Of a stretch of 7,194 nucleotides of DNA, positions 1 through 7,054 are shown piece by piece (position 1 is the first letter of the stretch; each line of letters starts with the position of its first letter). The stretch is from contig CAZVEO010000092.1 of NCBI GenBank assembly GCA_964626385.1, positions 1 through 7,194 of the forward strand, given 5' to 3'. This DNA comes from Scybalousia_A sp964626385 (GTDB lineage Bacteria > Bacteroidota > Bacteroidia > Bacteroidales > P3). Position numbers and translations under genes: made by a program. The notes beneath the pieces are model-generated. The model ran no database searches and was not told the origin of the DNA. It was given only the letters and a program-made list of their open reading frames with translations.

Positions 1-65
1 AACCTCAAAAACCTCAAAAACTCCTCCCGCTCATACCCACAACCAAAATCAAAACCCTTTATCAT
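1..65 (-). CDS. 5' end of an unidentified gene cut by the window edge, probably in an operon with the helicase
   Basis: An ATG at 65-63 opens a frame that stays open for all 21 codons to the edge; it reads MIKGFDFGCGYEREEFLRF and then two more residues. The ATG lies six bases after the TAA of the helicase gene, on the same strand, so co-transcription and perhaps translational coupling are likely. Too little is visible to name a product by homology. From memory, some large Eco57I-type DNA methyltransferases encoded next to PLD-Snf2 helicases start with a similar 'FxFGxxYxREeFLxFL' stretch. A methyltransferase or restriction-modification partner is therefore a reasonable but weak guess. I am fairly sure that the frame is a real start, because of its position and the lack of stops, and unsure of what it encodes. 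Confidence 0.55.
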   Translation of the reverse strand, partial: MIKGFDFGCGYEREEFLRFLR

Positions 66-71
66 AAATCT

Positions 72-3000
72 TTACTCTCCTCCTTTTATTAATTCCTCTG
101 AAAGTATAATTACTTGGTCAGAATTATCTTTAACATTATTTTTATTTATTATTTTACTAAGATAACTGCTTGTTATAACCTCCGGCAAAGATTTGTATTC
201 GGAGGGTTTGAGTTTCTTGATATATTTTAACTCATAATTTGAAAGTCCTCCTTGTCTTACTGCCGTTGCCAAATCGGTTATATAATCATTGTTCTTAATA
301 GCCTTAGAAGGTCTTATTTTAGAATTTAAAATCTGATAAATCTCAGCATTCCCTCTATCATTATTGCCTATGCTATTTATATTGCTATTGAATATATCTT
401 GCTTTATATTATCATAAATAGGGTAAAAATCTTTGCTTGTTTTTTGTGTTTGAGTTTGAGCCTCGCATTCTAACAATTTGAAAGCATCCTCAGGAGTTAT
501 ATCCCTAGGAGGTTGCAAAGAATTTTGAGCATATTTAAACACAAAATCATCACCCTTTTTGCCAAAAACTATTACCCCTTGTGTGTTTTTATCATTGCTT
601 ATTTTTGCAGTTCTTGCTCTAAGAGGTATTTGCTTAGCTTTTTTATAATCATCGGTATTTTTAACAGATGAAAGAAACTGCCTATACTTAGTATCCCAAG
701 ATTGTTGTTCGCTTGAGGCGAACTGAGTTTTGTATATTTGTTCAAAAAAGTTTTGCAATTCCTCTTCCTTTGTAAGTACCTTTGCATCCTCTCCCATTAT
801 CAAATGAATCATTTTCATTTTTAAGGTAGTAATAGCTTTGGTTCTTGTCTGCTGTTCTCCAATATCAGTAGGGAAATAATTATATATATATAGTTTGTCA
901 AAAACTTTTTTGTTTATACGATTGATACGCCCCACTCGCTGAATAACACGAGTTGGGTTGTAAGGAATATCATAATTAAAAATTGCTCCTGCTCTGTGCA
1001 AATTATACCCTTCGGAAATAGCATCGGTAGCAATCAATATTTTAAAATCATCTTTTTGATTTTCAATAGGAATACCCGCATCAAAATTTTCCCTAATTTG
1101 CTGACGAATAGACGGCTTAGCATCAGCAGAGGTAAATTTCATAATTGGGAGATTCTCTGCCTTTAATTCTTTGGCAAGATAATTTACGGTATCAGTAAAT
1201 TCGCTAAAAACAATTATCTTTCTATCTGGCTCCTTTTGTAGTTCGAATTTGAGAATACTTTTAAATTCTCTTAGTTTTGGATCTTCCTGTATTGTATCGT
1301 TAGGAAACCATTGTTTTTTGATATTTGTAAGTATCTCAATGTCTTCTTGTATATCTTTTATAAAGTTTTCATTAATATACTCCATATCTATCTCATAAAA
1401 ACCTTTTTCTCTATAGGAGTCAAGTTTTTCTTCTAATTCTGCATCTGTTTCGGTTTCCCATTCGTCTAAGTTTGGCAAATCACCTTGTTTATATATAGGT
1501 ACTTTATTTCTGCGATTTATCCATGAGAGAATATTCTCATTGGATAAGAGCAAGGACTCTAAGGAGGTTTTAAAGGCATTGACAGAACTTTCAAAACGTC
1601 TTACCAACAGCCTTCGCATAAATTTGGATAAGTTTCTTTGTCTCACCAACAAAAAATCAAAGTCAAGCCCAGTCTCTTTCTCAAATTTTGTTTTTAACTC
1701 ATCTTTGCTTTCCTCCTTAATGTAGTTAGCCGGGTTGTATCTTGCTGCTTTGTACTTACCAATGTTGTTACTTTTGTTTTCTGGGTCATAATCTATTTTC
1801 TTTAAAGTAGAAACATAGAGTTTGCTCAATTTGCCCAAATCAAATTCCATAATAATAGGGTCTGAGGAAAGTATTATTTCAATTTTTTGCTTTTTCAAGT
1901 CTTCTTTATATTCTGGTATATTAAGCAAGTCTAAGCGAGAACGTCTTATACAAACAGGCGCAATTATGGAACGAATATGCTTAGACATCAATTGTATATC
2001 TTTCTCTTTATCTTCTTTGTTTAGATTTCCCTGTCTGTCTGCTTTGTTAAGTTCTTGATATTCGTTAATAATGTTTCTAAATGTTGCACCAAGGTTGTTA
2101 ACGGTTTTTAGAGTAGAGTGGTCAGGTAGTTGAAATAGTTTTAAAAGGGAGTAAATATCATTAGGGTTGTTGCTGAAAGGAGTTGCTGTCAAAAGAACTA
2201 CCTTATTACTCAAACATAATTGATGCAAATCGGAATAGTCCTTTGTCATATCGTTGCGATATCTATGAGCCTCGTCCACTATTATCAAATATTCCTCCTG
2301 GGAATTAAGGGAATTTATAAAATTAACAGCATGGTCAATACTTCCACTTGTAAAAACTTGACCATTAAAATTAAACTCTTTACGATAAAGTTCCCAACTT
2401 TCTTTTAGATGTGGGGGGCAAATTATAAAGGTATATACTCCAAGATTGTAAGCTATAGTGGAGGCAATAATACTCTTACCCAACCCAACAACGTCTGAAA
2501 TAATAACTCCATTGTGATTTTCTATAGAACGCAAAGCCAAATGAATAGCATCGGTTTGATATTTAAAATCTTGATAGTTGTTGTTGATTAGATTAGGAGT
2601 TTTGATTTTCCTTTTCTTATCCTCTATATCAAAGTATTCTGCCAACACACGAATATACATAAGATAAGGTGGATACAATTTATCATACCAAATATTTTTA
2701 ATTACCTTAGTTTCAAATTCTTCTAAGGTATCTTTATCTACTATTGCTACGGATTTTTCCCATAGGTTTTCAAATATTTCGTTTGCCTCTACAACATCAT
2801 TTTCATGATAGAACTTAGCATTGATTTCAGTCCTTCCTTTCAGTCCCTGATAAGAAAGGTTGGAAGAGCCCATAATAACCACGCCTTTAGTTTCTCCATT
2901 GTTGGAGTGTTCTGGTGAGTAGTTGAATATATACATTTTGGCATGGCAAGGGTCTTTGGTCTTTCGTATCTCTAAGGAACCCTCACATATTTTTTGCAAA

Positions 3001-3335
3001 AAGATTCTAAAAGACTTTTCGCTCTTTTCGTTATCAAAACAATCTGTTTCGTTGAATACTTTAACAAAAGTGTTATAAAAATCTTCTTTTACATCTTGAT
3101 TGGATTTGTTATTGGTTTCAAAAGAATAAATCTCTCTTATATATTTTTTTGCTGTAATATCAACATCCATACCAACCAATATTCTCACTTGTTTATTATC
3201 AAGTCCATTTTCTAATATATTAAAACCAGAGAAAAAGAAATAACCAACCAAAATATTTATAGATTCACTGCTTGGGAGAAAATTGTTGATAACATCTCCT
3301 AATAATTTATTGTCGTTTGTGATAAATGTCCCCAT
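72..3335 (-). CDS. HKD (PLD-like) nuclease domain fused to a Snf2-like superfamily 2 DNA helicase
   Basis: This is a large protein that should bind nucleic acid, hydrolyse ATP to translocate or remodel DNA, and possibly cut it. Residues are numbered from the upstream TTG at 3383-3381. An N-terminal PLD-like domain (about 20-215) carries one HKD-type motif: His147-Ala-Lys149, then GSSN at 172-175. The helicase core has Walker A (VVGLGKS, 298-304), DEAH (370-373), motif III TAT (399-401), a motif IV-like strand (KIIVFSEF, about 722-729), motif V (ATDAISEGYNL, about 785-795) and motif VI (QRVGRINR, 815-822). A long segment of about 300 residues separates the two helicase lobes, and about 270 C-terminal residues match no domain I know. 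This is the arrangement of the CDD group of HKD nucleases fused to Snf2-like helicases. I prefer the ATG at 3335-3333 (Met17, MGTFITNDNK) as start. The upstream TTG directly follows an in-frame TGA and abuts the U-tract of the preceding terminator. No clear promoter was found. A role in restriction or phage defence is inferred from the family and context. Confidence 0.9.
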   Translation of the reverse strand: MGTFITNDNKLLGDVINNFLPSSESINILVGYFFFSGFNILENGLDNKQVRILVGMDVDITAKKYIREIYSFETNNKSNQDVKEDFYNTFVKVFNETDCFDNEKSEKSFRIFLQKICEGSLEIRKTKDPCHAKMYIFNYSPEHSNNGETKGVVIMGSSNLSYQGLKGRTEINAKFYHENDVVEANEIFENLWEKSVAIVDKDTLEEFETKVIKNIWYDKLYPPYLMYIRVLAEYFDIEDKKRKIKTPNLINNNYQDFKYQTDAIHLALRSIENHNGVIISDVVGLGKSIIASTIAYNLGVYTFIICPPHLKESWELYRKEFNFNGQVFTSGSIDHAVNFINSLNSQEEYLIIVDEAHRYRNDMTKDYSDLHQLCLSNKVVLLTATPFSNNPNDIYSLLKLFQLPDHSTLKTVNNLGATFRNIINEYQELNKADRQGNLNKEDKEKDIQLMSKHIRSIIAPVCIRRSRLDLLNIPEYKEDLKKQKIEIILSSDPIIMEFDLGKLSKLYVSTLKKIDYDPENKSNNIGKYKAARYNPANYIKEESKDELKTKFEKETGLDFDFLLVRQRNLSKFMRRLLVRRFESSVNAFKTSLESLLLSNENILSWINRRNKVPIYKQGDLPNLDEWETETDAELEEKLDSYREKGFYEIDMEYINENFIKDIQEDIEILTNIKKQWFPNDTIQEDPKLREFKSILKFELQKEPDRKIIVFSEFTDTVNYLAKELKAENLPIMKFTSADAKPSIRQQIRENFDAGIPIENQKDDFKILIATDAISEGYNLHRAGAIFNYDIPYNPTRVIQRVGRINRINKKVFDKLYIYNYFPTDIGEQQTRTKAITTLKMKMIHLIMGEDAKVLTKEEELQNFFEQIYKTQFASSEQQSWDTKYRQFLSSVKNTDDYKKAKQIPLRARTAKISNDKNTQGVIVFGKKGDDFVFKYAQNSLQPPRDITPEDAFKLLECEAQTQTQKTSKDFYPIYDNIKQDIFNSNINSIGNNDRGNAEIYQILNSKIRPSKAIKNNDYITDLATAVRQGGLSNYELKYIKKLKPSEYKSLPEVITSSYLSKIINKNNVKDNSDQVIILSEELIKGGE
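79..86 (-). promoter_or_regulatory. Shine-Dalgarno-like AAAGGAGG before the truncated gene
   Basis: The last codons of the helicase read AAAGGAGG on the minus strand, 13 bases before the ATG at 65. It is a perfect anti-16S match, but the spacing is long for a ribosome binding site, and the other genes in this window lack such sites. It may simply encode Lys-Gly-Gly at the helicase C-terminus. Confidence 0.25.
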
Positions 3336-3385
3336 TGTTGTGTTATGATTTATAATATTTTTTGTTCTTCTGTTTGTTTTCAATC

Positions 3386-3429
3386 AAAAAAAAGCCCCTA
3401 CCTGCAAGTCAATTAAAGGTAAGGGCTTT
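3386..3429 (-). terminator. Intrinsic terminator behind the 529-residue secreted-protein gene
   Basis: Arms at 3391-3403 and 3417-3429 form a 13-bp stem with a 13-base loop. Read as minus-strand RNA, all 13 pairs form, one being a U-G wobble; read as plus-strand RNA the same position is a C-A mismatch. On the minus strand the stem is followed by eight T residues (3393-3386). Strand polarity, GC-rich stem base and U-tract all point to termination of leftward transcription, 40 bases after the stop of the gene at 3470. It separates the pyrG-side genes from the helicase module. Confidence 0.92.
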
Positions 3430-3469
3430 ATAAAAAGTTTCATAGACAAAGAATTTTTATCTTTATTCT

Positions 3470-5059
3470 TTATCGAGTTTGAAATTTGCCTATTATGTTA
3501 TTGTCTTCCCAATGACAAAGAAATATTATGTGTTTTGTATTGGTAAGCATTAAGGTTTTGAACAGTGGCATTTTCATATCATGTGTTCTCAAAGCCTGTT
3601 GCCAATTGTAAGAACCATCGGAATAAACTTGCACAAAATTGATTTGAGTGCGTAATTTATCAGAATTATATTGTTTGTTAGGTACAAATTTACCGTCTTT
3701 GTAGTTGGCAATATGGTCGTTAAACATTATATAAAGCCCATATCTATCCCTTGAAAGCACATAACCATTATAGGCATCGTTGTCGTTATAGATTTTTTGT
3801 CTTTTTGCCAAAAAGGCGTTGCCCTCTATCATTCCGTTTTTGTCAACGTTTGTAAGCACCAAATCTCTGTAATAAAAGGCTTCTTCTCCTGTTGGTTTTT
3901 CTCCTCTTCTTTTTGGCGGAATAAGATGAGAGGCAAATCTTTGTTCTCCCAACATAATAATATTACCTCCTACCATAGGCACAAGTTCCTCTACATAGGT
4001 GGTAAAGTTGCTTGGAGCCGGCATTTCTTTTTTCTTGGTAACCATTTCATCGGTTTCGTATTCTTTGAATTCTTTCATGGAAACAGATTTTTGATACAAC
4101 CTTCTTTGGTCAAAAGTATAAGCAAAGGAGCCCGATGCATTAAAAGGCTTTTCATTGTTTGTGCCATAATAACCAGCAAGTACATGGTCGCCCTCTAAAT
4201 TGAAACAACATTTCATACTTGTAGCCCAAGCCTCTTCTAATTTTAAATCGTATGTCTTGCTTTGATATTTATTTAAATAAACCAAATAAGCAATATCGTC
4301 CTTGTGGTTAACCTTTTTGCCTTGAGCAACACCTTTGAGAGCCAAAAGTACATTGTCGCCGTTGTTATTAACTGCCACATCCTCAACACTTGTTTTCAAA
4401 CCCTCTACACTCTGCAAAGCATAACTTTTTGACCAAAGCAAACCCATTTGATTGTTATAAACTTTCACCTCAGCTTCTTTTCCCTTTTCTGTCTGTTTAA
4501 ACAAGCAATAAACCATTTTGGTTTTGTTCTCAGAAAAAGAAAAGATATAAGGCGTTTGAGCAGAGTCTACAATATAGGTATAATTCAAAAATAACTCTGG
4601 TTTATCTATCAAACGCATATCTAGTAAGTGAAGATATTGAGTATAAAACTTTTGCGTACCTGTCTCGGTCGGTATGGTCTTGTTGCGAGAGGAACGTTTT
4701 TTTGTGTCCGTTGCCTTATCCTTTTTTGTCCTTGATAAGACAAAGCCCACCAAGTTGTTGTTTCTCCAAGTATATTCTATTTTGTAAGAAGGAGAACCAA
4801 AATCTATTTTCGCCAATCTATCCACATTGCCCGATACGTCAGCATGAGCAAGATAATATTTATACTCAAATTCGCCCTCCCCTTTGTATTCATTCATACA
4901 ATAATAGAAATAATAACCTGAATTGTCCTCTGCTATAAATTTTGCATCAACACAATCATCCTTTATATCATAAAATCTTTTGCCCCAAGAAATATCCATC
5001 TGTGCCGATAAACAAACAGCATAAAACAAGGCAAAGAAGTAAAGTATTATCCTTTTCAT
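3470..5059 (-). CDS. Secreted or periplasmic protein of unknown function, possibly beta-propeller-like
   Basis: I do not recognise this 529-residue protein. The N-terminus (MKRIILYFFALFYAVCLSA, cut before Gln20) is a typical signal peptide: Lys-Arg, a hydrophobic core, then an L-S-A/Q site, as is common in Bacteroidota exports. Cys16 sits in YAVC, a poor lipobox, so I expect signal peptidase I and not a lipoprotein. No other membrane segment is evident. The mature chain is rich in aromatic and short hydrophobic strands separated by Gly/Asn/Asp turns, such as NNNGDNVLLAL, LEGDHVLAGYYG, VGGNIIMLGEQRF and NTKHIIFLCHWED. This pattern suggests a beta-propeller or similar all-beta fold, by inference only. 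A Lys/Arg-rich, probably disordered stretch lies at about 111-127. I see no catalytic motif and no obvious type IX secretion C-terminal domain. It has its own promoter-like box and a strong terminator, so it can form a single-gene unit, although pyrG lies only 75 bp upstream without a convincing terminator between them. Confidence 0.85.
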   Translation of the reverse strand: MKRIILYFFALFYAVCLSAQMDISWGKRFYDIKDDCVDAKFIAEDNSGYYFYYCMNEYKGEGEFEYKYYLAHADVSGNVDRLAKIDFGSPSYKIEYTWRNNNLVGFVLSRTKKDKATDTKKRSSRNKTIPTETGTQKFYTQYLHLLDMRLIDKPELFLNYTYIVDSAQTPYIFSFSENKTKMVYCLFKQTEKGKEAEVKVYNNQMGLLWSKSYALQSVEGLKTSVEDVAVNNNGDNVLLALKGVAQGKKVNHKDDIAYLVYLNKYQSKTYDLKLEEAWATSMKCCFNLEGDHVLAGYYGTNNEKPFNASGSFAYTFDQRRLYQKSVSMKEFKEYETDEMVTKKKEMPAPSNFTTYVEELVPMVGGNIIMLGEQRFASHLIPPKRRGEKPTGEEAFYYRDLVLTNVDKNGMIEGNAFLAKRQKIYNDNDAYNGYVLSRDRYGLYIMFNDHIANYKDGKFVPNKQYNSDKLRTQINFVQVYSDGSYNWQQALRTHDMKMPLFKTLMLTNTKHIIFLCHWEDNNIIGKFQTR

Positions 5060-5084
5060 CGTATAAAAGTTTTTTCTTAATATG

Positions 5085-5118
5085 CAAAGTTACAATATGT
5101 TTTAAACATAAATACAAA
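5085..5118 (-). promoter_or_regulatory. Bacteroidota-type promoter of the secreted-protein gene
   Basis: On the minus strand, TTTG (5118-5115) and TAACTTTG (5092-5085) match the -33 (TTTG) and -7 (TAnnTTTG) elements of Bacteroidota primary-sigma promoters. The spacer is 22 bases, slightly longer than usual. The -7 box ends 25 bases before the ATG at 5059, leaving a short A-rich leader without a Shine-Dalgarno sequence. Confidence 0.7.
5096..5110. repeat. 15-base perfect palindrome in the promoter spacer
   Basis: TATGTTT-T-AAACATA is a perfect inverted repeat with 7-base arms around one central base. It lies between the -33 and -7 boxes of the secreted-protein gene, where a repressor could bind. 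It is AT-rich and could be chance. Confidence 0.35.
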
Positions 5119-5134
5119 AAAAACACTTTTTATC

Positions 5135-6745
5135 TTACTTTTCTCCAAGCGAAGCCTTTACAAAAGCAATAAACAAAGGAGCAGGATTTTCCACTGTTGA
5201 GGCATATTCTGGATGAAATTGAGTACCAATAAAGAATGGGTGTTTTCTTATTTCTACTACTTCTACAAGACCACTATCGGGGTTTATGCCTGTTGCCAAC
5301 ATACCTGCTTTTTCAAAATCTTGCAAATACTTATTATTAAATTCGTATCTATGTCTGTGTCTTTCTTGTATAGGTGTGTGTTTGTAGGCATTGTAAATAA
5401 TGGAGTCTTCTTTTAACTGACAAGGATAGTTACCTAATCTCATAGTATGTCCAAGATTGCTTACTTTCTTTTGGTCTTCCATGATGTCTATAACTGGATA
5501 TGGAGTAGAAGCCATCATTTCAACGCTGTTTGCGTTTTTCCAGCCCAAAACATTACGGGCAAACTCCACAACAGCCAACTGCATACCAAGGCATATACCA
5601 AAGAAAGGTATTGAGTTTTCCCTCGCATATTGACAAGCAAGTATTTTGCCCAATATTCCACGAGAGCCAAAGCCCGGAGCAACCAAAATACCCTCTAAGC
5701 CTTCTAACTTCTCTTTTAATACTTCCTCGCCTTTTTCCAACTCTTCGGAATGTATCCACTTTATATTGACCTTTGTTTGCAAATATGCTCCCGCATGAAT
5801 CAAAGCCTCACTAATGGATTTATAAGCATCGTGCAATTCTACATATTTGCCCACTATACCAATGGTTGTTTCCTTTAAAGGATTTTCTAATTTGTAAAGA
5901 AACTTTTTCCACGAAGCGAGGTCAGGCTCACTCAAAAGAGGAGTATCTGTTTTTCTCAAAACTTGCTCATCCAAGCCCTCTTGCTGAATATTCAAAGGAA
6001 CCTGATATATCGTAGAGGCATCAATACTCTCTATCACGCACTCTTTGTCTACATTGCAAAACAAAGATATTTTTGCTCTAACGCTCTCTGTTAAATGCTT
6101 TTCACAACGGCAAACAATAATATCTGGTTGCACCCCAATGGAAAGCATATTTTTAACAGAGTTTTGAGTTGGTTTTGTTTTCAATTCTCCTGCCGCAGCA
6201 AGATAAGGCACATAGGTAAGATGTATAACAAGGGCTTGTTTGCCAAATTCTCTTTTCAATTGACGTACCGCCTCCACAAAAGGCAAAGACTCTATATCAC
6301 CAACGACTCCCCCTATTTCTGTTATAACAAAATCATATTTCCCCGTATTGCCCAATATTTTTATTCTGTTTTTTATCTCATCTGTTATGTGAGGTATTAC
6401 TTGAACAGTGGAGCCAAGATATTCTCCTTTTCTTTCTTTGTCTATCACAGATTGATATATACGACCCGTTGTTACATTATTGGCCTGAGAGGTGCGTACA
6501 TTGGTAAACCTTTCATAGTGTCCAAGGTCTAAATCAGTCTCTGCTCCGTCCTCTGTTACATAACACTCTCCATGCTCATAAGGGTTGAGAGTACCAGGGT
6601 CTACATTTATATAAGGGTCAAGTTTTTGATTTGTAACCGAAAAACCGCGTGATTTCAAAAGCAATGCCAAAGAAGAGGAAATTATTCCCTTTCCCAAAGA
6701 AGAGGTAACTCCTCCCGTAACAAAAATATATCTTGTGGTAAACAT
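5135..6745 (-). CDS. pyrG: CTP synthase (glutamine-hydrolysing)
   Basis: PyrG makes CTP from UTP, ATP and glutamine, the last step of de novo pyrimidine nucleotide synthesis in the cytoplasm; it is normally a tetramer. The 536 residues are full length for the family. The N-terminal synthase domain (about 1-275) has the P-loop GGVTSSLGKGI (Lys19), the DPGTLNPYEHGE segment, DLDLGHYERF (Asp73) and TEIGG (Glu143), the last two matching the Mg-binding acids of E. coli PyrG. The C-terminal class I glutamine amidotransferase domain (about 295-536) has APGFGSRG, the nucleophile Cys385 in FFGICLGMQ, the RHRHRYEFN segment, and His511/Glu513 in HPEY, so the triad is complete. The ATG at 6745 gives the expected N-terminus (MFTTRYIFVTGG). 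A TAACTTTG box lies 40 bases upstream. No clear terminator follows, so read-through into the next gene is possible. Nothing suggests loss of function. Confidence 0.99.
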   Translation of the reverse strand: MFTTRYIFVTGGVTSSLGKGIISSSLALLLKSRGFSVTNQKLDPYINVDPGTLNPYEHGECYVTEDGAETDLDLGHYERFTNVRTSQANNVTTGRIYQSVIDKERKGEYLGSTVQVIPHITDEIKNRIKILGNTGKYDFVITEIGGVVGDIESLPFVEAVRQLKREFGKQALVIHLTYVPYLAAAGELKTKPTQNSVKNMLSIGVQPDIIVCRCEKHLTESVRAKISLFCNVDKECVIESIDASTIYQVPLNIQQEGLDEQVLRKTDTPLLSEPDLASWKKFLYKLENPLKETTIGIVGKYVELHDAYKSISEALIHAGAYLQTKVNIKWIHSEELEKGEEVLKEKLEGLEGILVAPGFGSRGILGKILACQYARENSIPFFGICLGMQLAVVEFARNVLGWKNANSVEMMASTPYPVIDIMEDQKKVSNLGHTMRLGNYPCQLKEDSIIYNAYKHTPIQERHRHRYEFNNKYLQDFEKAGMLATGINPDSGLVEVVEIRKHPFFIGTQFHPEYASTVENPAPLFIAFVKASLGEK

Positions 6746-6784
6746 TATAATAAAAGTTTTCTACTACATTAGTTTAATAACTTG

Positions 6785-6792
6785 CAAAGTTA
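6785..6792 (-). promoter_or_regulatory. -7 promoter box of pyrG
   Basis: TAACTTTG on the minus strand (6792-6785) matches the Bacteroidota -7 consensus TAnnTTTG and is followed by CA, as in the next gene's promoter. It ends 39 bases before the pyrG ATG. No TTTG is present at the usual -33 distance, so an activator or an extended element may compensate. The leader contains AAAACTTTTAT just before the start codon and no Shine-Dalgarno sequence. Confidence 0.65.
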
Positions 6793-6814
6793 GTATTTTT
6801 TTTCCATATTGTGA

Positions 6815-6858
6815 ATAGGTTATTATAAGTTATTCTATGCTAACCTATAAAAACCTAT
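6815..6858. repeat. AACCTAT repeat cluster upstream of the pyrG promoter
   Basis: TAACCTAT occurs at 6841-6848, AACCTAT again at 6852-6858 (10 bases apart, one helical turn), and the inverted copy ATAGGTTA at 6815-6822. The cluster begins 22 bases upstream of the pyrG -7 box, a suitable place for a regulator to bind. The copies are seen directly; the operator function is inference. Confidence 0.4.
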
Positions 6859-6998
6859 CAAAAAACACCCCTCAAAATTTTTTTCGGAAAATCGCGTAAA
6901 TACCCATTTAAAAGCAAAAAATAAGGATGCTACTACTGATTATCAATTACTTAACCTTTTTCGAAAGGGTAAAATTGGGCATTTTTCTTGATTTTCAG

Positions 6999-7039
6999 CG
7001 TTTTCGAAGGGTTTTTTGAAGAAAAATTTTTCGAAAACG
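6999..7039 (+). repeat. Long imperfect hairpin with plus-strand wobble bias
   Basis: Perfect 10-base arms CGTTTTCGAA (6999-7008) and TTCGAAAACG (7030-7039) are joined by an inner stem that closes on a GAA loop (7018-7020). As plus-strand RNA all 19 positions can pair, four of them as G-U; as minus-strand RNA the same four become C-A mismatches. No U-tract follows, so a terminator is unlikely. A short TTCG-loop hairpin (6955-6968) lies just to its left. Confidence 0.5.
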
Positions 7040-7054
7040 GGATTTTGCAAAAAT

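Noticed and set aside
72..3335. Mokosh or DISARM assignment of the helicase
   Set aside because: Mokosh uses an SF1-type helicase with a C-terminal PLD domain; DISARM has separate helicase and PLD proteins plus other genes not seen here.
3333..3383. TTG start for the helicase at 3383
   Set aside because: It follows an in-frame stop and a terminator U-tract with no room for a leader; the ATG at 3335 is better placed. Residue numbers in this report still count from the TTG.
3797..4198. 133-codon plus-strand frame opposite the secreted-protein gene
   Set aside because: It lies wholly within a well-supported minus-strand gene, has no promoter or leader features, and its translation has no recognisable domain.
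5093..5134. Terminator directly behind pyrG
   Set aside because: A run of T on the minus strand is present, but the only stem before it is AAAAA/TTTTT, too weak to call.
6095..6532. 145-codon plus-strand frame opposite pyrG
   Set aside because: pyrG is certain on the other strand; the frame is a by-product of its codon composition.
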